Assembly (NCBI GenBank): GCA_028824555.1
Contig: JAPPDJ010000143.1
Coordinates: 18,655-82,654 of the forward strand
From: Gammaproteobacteria bacterium
GTDB taxonomy: Bacteria; Pseudomonadota; Gammaproteobacteria; Pseudomonadales; Azotimanducaceae
DNA: 64,000 nucleotides
Reading direction: 5' to 3'
Shown one piece after another: positions 52,714 through 60,662 of the stretch (positions are counted from its first letter, which is position 1; each line of letters opens with the position of its first letter). The translations under genes were made by a program, and so were the position numbers. Under the pieces are notes generated by a model. That model ran no database searches and had not been told where the DNA came from. It was given only the letters and a program-made list of their open reading frames with translations.

Positions 52714-52790
52714 AGGGCGACGCATGCGTCGCCCCTACGGCCCGGGACATGACCGACGCCTTCCTGTAGGGGCGACGCATGCGTCGCCCT
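52714..52790. repeat. Pair of GGGCGACGCATGCGTCGCCC palindromes in inverted order
   Basis: A perfect 20-base palindrome occurs at 52715-52735 and again at 52770-52789; the flanks CTAC and GTAG make the two units (52714-52738 and 52766-52790) inverted copies, 27 bases apart. The hairpin at 20755 has the same style. Confidence 0.75.
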
Positions 52791-53092
52791 GTCCGGCAGC
52801 CGGGTGCATCGCGGCCAAGTCCGACAGACTGCTAGCGCTTGAACATCAAGGGGACCGGGGGACCCGGAGGGAGGGCGTCCCGCCCTCCAAGGGCCCGGGC
52901 GATACCCGACAGGCTTCCTCGCGTTGGAGGCGTTGTTTGAGGCTGGCGCTTCGTTGGCATTGTCTGGGACGCATGCTGCGGTGGCCTTGGCCGCTCCGCT
53001 GCGTGCGTGCCTCCGGCACGCTTGGAGGGCGAGCGCCGCCAAACCCCTCGCTAGCGCTCGGGGTCTGGCCCCAGCCCCCACCTCCCCATGAC

Positions 53093-53135
53093 CTTGCACC
53101 GCATCCGCGGCGGAACGCCGCTCCTGCGGTGCAAG
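53093..53135. repeat. Long two-step hairpin upstream of the ABC operon
   Basis: CTTGCACCGCA-TCC-GCGGCG-GAA-CGCCGC-TCC-TGCGGTGCAAG: an 11-bp outer and a 6-bp inner stem separated by symmetric TCC bulges, around a GAA loop, 64 bases ahead of the first ABC gene. A regulatory leader or a mobile palindrome. Confidence 0.6.
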
Positions 53136-53199
53136 CTCTTGGCGCCCTCCCTCCAGGCCCGTCCATGTGGAAGGAAGTGACCGTACACTTTGTCACACC

Positions 53200-55416
53200 A
53201 TGAACGCACTCCTGCTGGAATCCGCCCCTGCATTCCTTGACGCCGCTCCGGCGGAGGACGTGCTGATCCGGGCCCGTGCGGACGTCGCCGGCAACGGCTC
53301 GTTTGGCGAGCAGTGGGTCGTGGTGGACCAAACAAACGTGCGGGTGTTCGTTGGCGGCGCGCATGGAACGGTGCAGCGGGTGCCGATTGCAGAACTCATC
53401 GCCTGTCGCAGCGAATCGAGCGTTGGCGGTGGGGCGATAGTGCTCGAACGTGCTGGCGAGGCGCCCATCCGCATCCGCTACTCGCAATCGGAAGCGGCGA
53501 AGTTCTCCGAGGTGGTGCGCGGCATCGAGCAGTTGCGGGAAGGCAAGGCGTTCCACATCAACGGGCACGTTCAGCGGAATCGTTGCTCCACTTGCCGTCG
53601 CCTGCTGCCGGAAAAGGACGGCATCTGTCCTGCCTGCATTCACAAGGCTGCGACGCTGGCGCGGCTGGCGGTGCGGTTGTGGCCGTATAGGCTGCGGACG
53701 ATGGCCGTGGCAGTTGCGTCGCTGTTCGTGACTGCGGCTGCGCTCGCGCCGCCGCTTGTGACCGCCATGATCGTCGATGATGTGCTCGTGCCAGCCGATG
53801 GGCCTCCGCCTATGGAGGAGCGCCTCGGATTGCTTGCGCTGCTGGTGGCGGGGCTGGTCGGCATTCGGGTGGCTTCTTGGGCCGGCGAGTGGGTGCATGG
53901 CTGGAACGCCACCTGGCTCGGCGCACGGGTCACCGCCGACATCCGCGCCGAGCTCTACCACCGGCTGGAGATGCTCTCGCTGCCCTTCTACGACAAGCAT
54001 CCGGTGGGCTCGCTGATTGCCCGGGCAACCCGCGATGTGCAGATGCTGCAAGGGTTTCTGATCGATGGGGTGCCCTATCTCGTCACCAATCTGCTGACGC
54101 TGGTGGGCATCCTGGCGCTGATGGTCGGCATGAGCCTGCACCTCAGCCTCTACGTCCTCCTTCCGGTTCCCTTGATCCTGCTCTGGGGCGCGTTCTATTG
54201 GTCGCGGCTGCGCATGTTGTTCACGCGCCTGATGCAGTCTTGGGGGCGTCTGACGGATCGCACGGTAGAGACGCTCACGGGCATTCGCGTCGTGAAGGCG
54301 TTCGCGCAGGAAGCGCGGGAGATCGGTTCCTTCAACGTCGCCAACGGCGGCATACGCGCCGCCGGCATCCGCGTGAAGCTGCACCAGGGCATTTTCTTCG
54401 CCACGATGGCGCTCATCACGGCGCTTGGCATGATGCTGGTATGGGGCGTCGGTGGGCAGCAGGTGCTCGATGGCGCCATAACCCTCGGTACGCTGGTGGC
54501 CTTCTATTCCTACATGTGGATGTTCCTCGGCCCGATTCAATGGCTCGGCGAGATGAACGACCACATGTCCCGCGCGTTCGCGAGCGCCGAGCGCATCTTC
54601 GAGATCATCGACGCGCCGCCTGAAGGCGCCATCGAGGGTGCGGTGGTGAAGCGGCCCCCGATCGCGGGGCACGTGCACCTCTCAGATGTCACCTTCGGCT
54701 ACGACAAGAGCAAGCCCGTGCTCAAGGGCGTGGATCTGGAACTGCGACCCGGCGAAATGGTGGGCATCGTCGGCCGCTCCGGCGTCGGCAAGACCACCAT
54801 CGTCAACCTGATCGCCCGCTTCTACGACCCGGACCAGGGCAGCGTGGAGATCGACGGCATAGACGCGCGCGAGATGGACCCAGGGCACCTCCGCTCGCAC
54901 ATCGGCATGGTGCTGCAGGAGCCGTTGCTGTTCTCCGGCACCATTGTGGACAACATCGGCTACGGCAAGCCGGGCGCCACCTTGGCCGAGATCATGGACG
55001 CCGCCCGCGCCGCCAATGCCCACAACTTCATCATGGCGAAGCCGGACGGCTACGAGACGCCGGTGGGGGAGAAAGGCACCGGGCTTTCCGGCGGCGAACG
55101 GCAGCGGATTTCCATTGCGCGCGCCATCTTGCGCGACCCGCGCATCCTCATCTTCGACGAGGCCACGGCTTCCGTGGACGTGGAGACGGAGCGGCACATT
55201 CAGGTGGCCCTCGAACGATTGATGCAGGGCCGCACCACCATCGCCATCGCCCACCGCCTCTCCACACTGCGGGATGCAAGTCGCATCGTGGTCATAGAAG
55301 ACGGCCGCATCAGTGAACAGGGCTCTCATGCCGAACTCATGGAAAAGCGAGGCACGTTTCACGAACTGGTGCAGATGCAGCAGGCCACGTCCGAGATCAT
55401 CGCGGTGGCGGACTGA
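53200..55416 (+). CDS. ABC exporter half-transporter with fused N-terminal domain and zinc ribbon (first of pair)
   Basis: 738 residues from ATG 53200. Layout: an N-terminal beta-rich domain of about 120 residues (WVVVDQTNVRVFVGG, VQRVPIAELIACRSE), a zinc ribbon CSTCRRLLPEKDGICPAC near residue 127-144, six membrane helices (from about residue 160), and an ATPase. The ATPase has Walker A GRSGVGKTT, the Q-loop VLQEPLL, signature LSGGERQR, Walker B ILIFDEATAS and the switch His IAHRLSTL, all canonical. Its TGA overlaps the next ATG by 1 base. Substrate unknown; the same three-gene layout with DUF1854 is annotated in other bacteria as a cyanophycin-metabolism-associated ABC transporter (from memory). 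Confidence 0.88.
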   Translation: MNALLLESAPAFLDAAPAEDVLIRARADVAGNGSFGEQWVVVDQTNVRVFVGGAHGTVQRVPIAELIACRSESSVGGGAIVLERAGEAPIRIRYSQSEAAKFSEVVRGIEQLREGKAFHINGHVQRNRCSTCRRLLPEKDGICPACIHKAATLARLAVRLWPYRLRTMAVAVASLFVTAAALAPPLVTAMIVDDVLVPADGPPPMEERLGLLALLVAGLVGIRVASWAGEWVHGWNATWLGARVTADIRAELYHRLEMLSLPFYDKHPVGSLIARATRDVQMLQGFLIDGVPYLVTNLLTLVGILALMVGMSLHLSLYVLLPVPLILLWGAFYWSRLRMLFTRLMQSWGRLTDRTVETLTGIRVVKAFAQEAREIGSFNVANGGIRAAGIRVKLHQGIFFATMALITALGMMLVWGVGGQQVLDGAITLGTLVAFYSYMWMFLGPIQWLGEMNDHMSRAFASAERIFEIIDAPPEGAIEGAVVKRPPIAGHVHLSDVTFGYDKSKPVLKGVDLELRPGEMVGIVGRSGVGKTTIVNLIARFYDPDQGSVEIDGIDAREMDPGHLRSHIGMVLQEPLLFSGTIVDNIGYGKPGATLAEIMDAARAANAHNFIMAKPDGYETPVGEKGTGLSGGERQRISIARAILRDPRILIFDEATASVDVETERHIQVALERLMQGRTTIAIAHRLSTLRDASRIVVIEDGRISEQGSHAELMEKRGTFHELVQMQQATSEIIAVAD

Positions 55417-57659
55417 TGGCGGCTTTCGACCAGGCACTGCCACCGCGAGTCCGGCAGCGGGTCGAAGCCCAGAACGGGGGGCCGGTTGCGACTGTTGCGT
55501 GCCTTGCCAGCGACATGGCCACTGCCGGACGGTTTGGTCAGCAGTGGTTGGTGGTGACTCGCGAGGCGGTGTACCGAATCGGCGAACGGCCCGAGGACGA
55601 CCGCCGCCTGCCCGTCGACGCCATCACCGAAGTCGAAACCGTCAATCGCGTCGGCGCCGAAGTGTTGCGGCTGGGCACGCAAGATGGCCCGCCGCTTGAG
55701 ATCGTCCACTCGAGGTCGCTCGCATTTGCGTTTGGCGAAGCCGCCGAGGCGGTGCGGAGGCTCTTAGGCGAGAAGGAGCCCAGCCTGCCGCACGAGGTGG
55801 ACGACGCCCGCTGTAGCCGATGCAAGCGCCTGCTGCCGGAACGCGGGGGCATCTGCCCCGCCTGCATCCGCAAGCGCGACACCTTGCTGCGGCTCTTGCG
55901 CCTCGTGCTGCCGTATCGCTGGCCGGCGCTGGCGCTCTTGGGCCTCACGGCTTGCGGGTCGCTGCTCGGCCTTGCGCCGCCTTACATCACCAAGCGCATC
56001 GTCGATGATGTGCTCACCGCCGATGGCAGCACCGGCCTTCTGCTTGCTTTTGTTGGGGCTCTCGCCGGCATCGCCGTGCTCGCTTGGGGCATCGAAATCC
56101 TGCGCCGGTGGCTGAACGGCATCGTTGGCTTCCGCGTCTCCGAGCAACTGCGGGCAGACCTCTTCCGAGCGCTGCAGTTCCTGCCGCTTCGGTTCTACGA
56201 CAGGCGCAAGGTGGGCTCGCTCATCTCTCGCGTCAACACCGATTCCGAGCTCGTCGAGCTGCATCTCATTTTCGATGCGCCCTTCATCCTCTCCAACGCG
56301 GTGATGCTGGTGGGCGTCCTGACGATGCTGTTCGTGATGGACTGGCAACTCGCGCTCTGGGTGCTCGTACCCGTGCCACCGCTCGTGGTTGGTGCCGCGC
56401 TGGTGTGGAATCGGATGGAAGTGCATTGGCGGCGGTGGTCGATTCGCATGGCGAGCCTCGCCTCGCACCTGAACGAATCCATTGGCGGCATCAGAGTGGT
56501 GAAGGCATTCGCCCAGGAAGAGCGGGAAGGCCGCCGATTCGACGGCCGCAACCATGCCCTGCGCGACGCCACGGTGACCTCCGAGCGCTCGTGGCTGAAG
56601 TTCATGATGGTGACGCAGTTCGTGATGAGCTTCGGCGCGTTCTTCGTCTGGTACTTCGGCGGCGCGAGCGTCGTTCGGGAAGAGCTGACGCTGGGCGTGT
56701 TGCTGGCATTCGTGGCGTACCTGTGGATGCTCTATCAGCCGATGCAGTGGTTCAGTGACTACTACAGCTTCATGGTGCGCGCCTATGCCGGCGCCGAGCG
56801 CATCTTCGAGGTGATCGACAGCCGGCCGGAAGCGCACGACGGGCCTGCAGCCAGCCGCAAATGCGCTACCGGGAAGAGTGTGGGGATCGCCGGTCGGGTC
56901 ACCTTCGACAACGTGTCCTTCGGCTACGACCCGGGACAGATGGTGCTCCGCGACATCGATCTCGACGTGGCCCCCGGCGAGATGATTGGCTTGGTGGGCC
57001 GTTCCGGCGTCGGCAAAAGCACGATGATCAATCTCGTCACCCGCTTCTACGACGCCGAGCACGGCACTCTGCGGCTCGATGGCAGAGACATCCGAGAAGT
57101 GCCCCTCGATGAACTTCGATCCCGCATCGGGCTGGTGGCGCAGGACTCGCTGCTGTTCAACGTCAGCATCGCCGACAACATCCGCTACGGACGCCCGGAT
57201 GCATCCTTCGAGGAAGTGCTGCGTGCGGCCCGTGCCGCCAACGCCCACGAGTTCGTCATCGCTCGCCCAGACGGCTACGACACCCTGGCCGGCGAGATGG
57301 GCAACCGCCTCTCCGGTGGCGAGAAGCAGCGCATCGCCATCGCTCGCGCCATCCTGCACGACCCGCAGATTCTCATTCTCGATGAGGCAACCTCTTCGCT
57401 GGACACCGCCACGGAGAAGAAGATTCAAGAGGCCATCGCTCGGCTGGTGAAGGGCCGCACCACCTTCGCCATTGCCCACCGTCTCTCCACCCTGCGCAGT
57501 GCAGACCGGCTCGTCGTGCTAGATGAGGGCCGCATTGCCGAGACGGGCACCCATGAAGAGCTGATGGCCAAGCGAGGCATCTTCCACTCGCTTGTCGAGG
57601 CGCAGCGGGCGACCTCTCGCGTGCTTGCGGACGAGGTGGCCGAGCGGGAGGCGGCGTGA
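55416..57659 (+). CDS. ABC exporter half-transporter with fused N-terminal domain and zinc ribbon (second of pair)
   Basis: 747 residues, same architecture as the upstream gene: N-terminal domain (QQWLVVTREAVYRIGERPEDDRRLPVDAITEVETV), zinc ribbon CSRCKRLLPERGGICPAC, membrane part, and a canonical ATPase (GRSGVGKST, LVAQDSLLFN, LSGGEKQR, ILILDEATSS, IAHRLSTL). The pair is a duplication, and their tight coupling implies a heterodimeric exporter in the inner membrane. Both ATP sites look complete, unlike many heterodimeric exporters in which one is degenerate. Its stop overlaps the DUF1854 gene by 4 bases. Confidence 0.88.
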   Translation: MAAFDQALPPRVRQRVEAQNGGPVATVACLASDMATAGRFGQQWLVVTREAVYRIGERPEDDRRLPVDAITEVETVNRVGAEVLRLGTQDGPPLEIVHSRSLAFAFGEAAEAVRRLLGEKEPSLPHEVDDARCSRCKRLLPERGGICPACIRKRDTLLRLLRLVLPYRWPALALLGLTACGSLLGLAPPYITKRIVDDVLTADGSTGLLLAFVGALAGIAVLAWGIEILRRWLNGIVGFRVSEQLRADLFRALQFLPLRFYDRRKVGSLISRVNTDSELVELHLIFDAPFILSNAVMLVGVLTMLFVMDWQLALWVLVPVPPLVVGAALVWNRMEVHWRRWSIRMASLASHLNESIGGIRVVKAFAQEEREGRRFDGRNHALRDATVTSERSWLKFMMVTQFVMSFGAFFVWYFGGASVVREELTLGVLLAFVAYLWMLYQPMQWFSDYYSFMVRAYAGAERIFEVIDSRPEAHDGPAASRKCATGKSVGIAGRVTFDNVSFGYDPGQMVLRDIDLDVAPGEMIGLVGRSGVGKSTMINLVTRFYDAEHGTLRLDGRDIREVPLDELRSRIGLVAQDSLLFNVSIADNIRYGRPDASFEEVLRAARAANAHEFVIARPDGYDTLAGEMGNRLSGGEKQRIAIARAILHDPQILILDEATSSLDTATEKKIQEAIARLVKGRTTFAIAHRLSTLRSADRLVVLDEGRIAETGTHEELMAKRGIFHSLVEAQRATSRVLADEVAEREAA

Positions 57660-58180
57660 CGGCAGCGAACGAGGACGAGGCGAATCCTGCGGTGCTGGCG
57701 GCCAACGCGGAGCCGTCTAGCCTGCGCGTGTTTCGAGCGCCACCCTGGCAGACCCGGCTCACGGTGGACGGCGTCCTTTCCTTTCTAGTGGCAAGGCCTG
57801 TGCGGGCCGCGCCACTGACGGATCCAGACCGCTACATCTCCTTTCTCGACGCGAGGAACGAGGAGATCTGCATGGTGAACGACCTCGCGGAACTCGACGA
57901 CGAGTCCCGCCAAGTGGTGGAAGCGGACCTCGCCGCCCACTACCTCACCGCCACCATCCTCTCCATCGACTCGGCCCGCAACGAGTTCGGCACCTCGTAC
58001 TGGGACGTGCAGACAGACCGTGGTGCGCGAGACTTCGTGGTGCAGAACGCCGCGGAAAACGCCCGCTGGCTCGGCCCCAATCGCCTGCTGCTGCTCGATG
58101 TGGACGGCAACCGCTTCGAAATCCCCGCCATCGACCGCCTGAACAAACGCAGCATCGGCTTGCTCCGGCGAGTGCTCTAG
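57656..58180 (+). CDS. DUF1854 protein, partner of the ABC pair
   Basis: 174 residues; start GTG 57656 overlaps the second ABC stop by 4 bases. Segments: VLSFLVARPVRAAPLTDPDRYISFLDARNEEICMVNDLAELDDESRQVVEADLAAHYLTATILSIDSARNEFGTSYWDVQTDRGARDFVVQNAAENARWL. LLDVDGNRFEIPAIDRLNKRS closes it. DUF1854 has no assigned reaction, but constantly follows ABC genes of the type seen here. It may bind the ABC N-terminal domains or the cargo. Soluble, no signal peptide. Confidence 0.85.
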   Translation: MTAANEDEANPAVLAANAEPSSLRVFRAPPWQTRLTVDGVLSFLVARPVRAAPLTDPDRYISFLDARNEEICMVNDLAELDDESRQVVEADLAAHYLTATILSIDSARNEFGTSYWDVQTDRGARDFVVQNAAENARWLGPNRLLLLDVDGNRFEIPAIDRLNKRSIGLLRRVL

Positions 58181-58375
58181 CGCCGGAACCCAACTGCGAA
58201 GCAAGTACCGCTCTTGGCGGCGCGCCGCCGGCGAACACACGGCCGGCGAAGTCGCACATAATGCGCCCCGCTTGCGAGAGCTCCAGCCGGGGGAGCTAAA
58301 TGGGTGCCGATGCGGGAGGCGCGGTCGCGCCCTTCCTCGCCGGTGCAGGCGGCGTGCATAAGAGGGGAGAAACGC

Positions 58376-59947
58376 ATGGCGGAGGCAGCGGCAGGGTCGG
58401 ATCGACGCCCGCTCACCAAGTGGAACTATGTGTCCTATGCGGCGCCCGCCGCGCCGCTGGCGCTTTCTGGTTTGCCGATCGCGGTCTATCTTCCCGTCAT
58501 CTACGGCGACTCGGACGGCTTCGGTCTGTCGCTGGCGGTGGTCGGGACGCTGCTTGCGCTGTCCCGCATTTCGGATGTGGTGACTGATCCCCTCATCGGT
58601 TACCTCTCCGACCGCTGGAAGACCCGTTGGGGGCGGCGCAAGCCGTGGGTATTGATCGGCACGCCCATCTTCGCCCTCGGCATGTGGTACCTGTTCATAC
58701 CGCCGTTCGAGTTCAGCGAAGTTTCCGTCTTCGGCTGGACCTTCTCGAACGGCTATTTGTGGCTGTTCGGCACGCTCACCCTCTTCTACCTCGGCTCCAC
58801 CATCAAGGACATCCCCTTCACCGCCTGGGGCGCGGAGCTCTCGAGCAACTACAACGAACGCACGCTCATCATGAGCTGGAAGGAGTTCGTTGGCACCGGC
58901 GGCTCCCTGCTGTCCGTGTTCATTCCGCTCCTGATCCTGTTCTTCGGCTACGACAAGCCCACCGAAGCCGTGTTCGCGCTGGTGCTCGTCATGTGCATCT
59001 TCATGCCGGTCATCAACCTGAACTGCCTGATCACGGTGCCGGAGTGGCGCCAAGTGGAAATCGTCAAGCGCATCCCCTTCAAGGAGGGGCTGCGCATCGC
59101 CGCCAAGAACCGCCCCTATGTCTATCTCGTGATCGTGTTCGGCTTCGGCGCCATCGGCTCCGCGATGACGAACAGCCTGTCGTTCTTCTTCGTCAAGCAC
59201 GTTCTGGTGGCTGGCGAACTCTACGCCGTGTATCTGACGCCGTACTTCGTCTGCCAGATGGCGGCGATCCCCCTGTGGTTCCGCCTCTCGCGCCGAATCG
59301 GCAAGCACAAGGCGACCATGTGGGCCGTCGGGTGGTATGCGTTCTGGTCGTCGTTCATTCCGATCATCGCCGTCACGCCCATGCACTGGTATGGAGCTTT
59401 CGAGATTCCCCAATACCTCGGCTGGCTGCCGAGTGGCGCCCACGCTTCAGTGATGGGTTACTTGGCGGACATCGAGACCGGCAAGTTCTTCTTCTTCATC
59501 ATCATCATGTGCCTAAAGGGTTCGGCCATCGGCGCGCTTTCGGCCTTGCCGCTGGCGATGTGCGCGGACGTGATCGACATCGACACCGCCCAGACCGGGC
59601 AGCGTCGGGCCGGTGCCTACATGGCCATCTGGTCGATGGTTCGCAAGGGCGCCTATGCACTCGGCACAGCGATCGGTCTGTGGCTCGTGGTTTTCTGGGA
59701 CTTCGACGCCCTGGCCGACCCGCGCGACACCACCAACTCGGACTTCGCGCTGCTGATGCTCGCCTGCACCTACTCGGTGATCCCGGCGATCTTCAAGTTC
59801 GTCGGCATGCCGTTTCTGTGGATCTATCCGCTCACGGAGAGCAAGCTCTCGGAAGTGCAGGCAGACATCGCGCAGCAGGAAGCCGCCGACGCCGCGACGG
59901 CGACGTTACGGGATTCGGGCGGGTCCGAGGCTTCGCCAGCCAAGTGA
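58376..59947 (+). CDS. GPH-type (glycoside-pentoside-hexuronide) MFS symporter
   Basis: 523 residues from ATG 58376 with AGAGGGGAGA as ribosome binding site; the track start 58304 is upstream. Twelve hydrophobic segments. The GPH signature DPLIGYLSDRWKTRWGRRKPWVLIG near residue 62 is strong, and CADVIDIDTAQTGQRRAGAYMAIWSMVRKGAYALG near residue 400 is the family's second marker. It probably takes up a sugar or related compound with Na+ or H+. Substrate unknown; no glycoside hydrolase is in the window. Confidence 0.88.
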   Translation: MAEAAAGSDRRPLTKWNYVSYAAPAAPLALSGLPIAVYLPVIYGDSDGFGLSLAVVGTLLALSRISDVVTDPLIGYLSDRWKTRWGRRKPWVLIGTPIFALGMWYLFIPPFEFSEVSVFGWTFSNGYLWLFGTLTLFYLGSTIKDIPFTAWGAELSSNYNERTLIMSWKEFVGTGGSLLSVFIPLLILFFGYDKPTEAVFALVLVMCIFMPVINLNCLITVPEWRQVEIVKRIPFKEGLRIAAKNRPYVYLVIVFGFGAIGSAMTNSLSFFFVKHVLVAGELYAVYLTPYFVCQMAAIPLWFRLSRRIGKHKATMWAVGWYAFWSSFIPIIAVTPMHWYGAFEIPQYLGWLPSGAHASVMGYLADIETGKFFFFIIIMCLKGSAIGALSALPLAMCADVIDIDTAQTGQRRAGAYMAIWSMVRKGAYALGTAIGLWLVVFWDFDALADPRDTTNSDFALLMLACTYSVIPAIFKFVGMPFLWIYPLTESKLSEVQADIAQQEAADAATATLRDSGGSEASPAK

Positions 59948-60011
59948 CGGCCGCCACCTCAGGGCAAGCGAACGGGCTGCAACTCGGCAGGCCATTGCGC
60001 GAGGCAACACC

Positions 60012-60581
60012 ATGCTCTTCACCAAACCATTCAAGGAACGCATCCGCCGCGGCGAGCAGACGCTAACGTTCCGTCGCTGGAGGCGGCCGCAGGCGAAGCC
60101 GGGGGGCCTCTACAAGCTGCCGCCGAAAGGCGCAATTCGTGTGGCGAGCGTGGAAGTGGTCGAGGCAAGTGACATCACGGATGCGGATGCGAGGCTCGCG
60201 GGCCACGCCGACCGGACCGAGGCGCTGGCGGTTCTCGGCGGCGGCGATTCCCCGGTCTATCGTGTCGCGTTCGAATACGTCGCCCCGGAGCAGGTCCCCG
60301 CACCGAAGCACTTGCCCGCTGACGAGATTGCCCGGCGCCTTCGCGCCACCGACGGCCGCGCAAAGCGGCCTTGGACAGCAGCCACACTCGCCCTCATTGC
60401 CCAGAATCCAGAACGCCGCGCCGCGGACCTCGCCTTGGCGCTCGGCTTCGAGACAGCACCATTCAAGGCCAACGTCCGCCGCCTCAAGGCGCTGGGTCTG
60501 ACGGAAAGCCTGGAAGTTGGCTATCGCGTGACGGATCTCGGCCAAGAGGTGCTTCAGGCGTTTCAACCCGAGGCCCAGTGA
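60012..60581 (+). CDS. ASCH/PUA-like domain protein with C-terminal helix-turn-helix
   Basis: 189 residues. The N-terminal half (MLFTKPFKERIRRGEQTLTFRRW, then KLPPKGAIRVASVEVVEASDIT) matches an ASCH-type RNA/nucleotide-binding fold. The C-terminal half (AATLALIAQNPERRAADLALALGFETAPFKANVRRLKALGLTESLEVGYRVTDLGQEVL) resembles a winged helix of the MarR/Lrp type. A nucleic-acid-binding regulator is a fair guess, but nothing shows the target. It lies 64 bases after the symporter and 81 before the PQQ enzyme, so it may control one of them. Confidence 0.7.
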   Translation: MLFTKPFKERIRRGEQTLTFRRWRRPQAKPGGLYKLPPKGAIRVASVEVVEASDITDADARLAGHADRTEALAVLGGGDSPVYRVAFEYVAPEQVPAPKHLPADEIARRLRATDGRAKRPWTAATLALIAQNPERRAADLALALGFETAPFKANVRRLKALGLTESLEVGYRVTDLGQEVLQAFQPEAQ

Positions 60582-60619
60582 AACGCAAACACCATCGCCA
60601 CCGGCACCATCCAATCCGC

Positions 60620-60658
60620 TATATTCGCGCCCTCGCGCGCAAGCGAAACACCGAGGGG
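60620..60658 (+). promoter_or_regulatory. Possible -10 box and RBS of the PQQ dehydrogenase gene
   Basis: TATATT at 60620-60625 and GAGGGGA at 60652-60658 precede the ATG at 60663. No -35 box is obvious. This supports the start used. Confidence 0.35.
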
Positions 60659-60662
60659 AATC

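Larger units (their letters stand above)
52621..53199. other. 579-base gap rich in palindromes, no gene seen
   Basis: Between the divergent hydrolase and ABC genes. Beyond the two listed repeats it holds GGAGGGCGTCCCGCCCTCC near 52870, a hairpin, and GC-rich low-complexity stretches. Short ORFs here (for example the long minus frame 52846-54678) are shadows of the ABC gene and of the palindromes. No convincing -35/-10 pair was found. Confidence 0.6.

Noticed and set aside
52846-54678. 610-codon minus-strand ORF opposite the first ABC gene (also 55764-57479 and 57785-59443 opposite the next genes)
   Set aside because: GC-rich genes leave long antisense frames open. These lie opposite strongly supported ABC, DUF1854 and symporter genes and show no domains.
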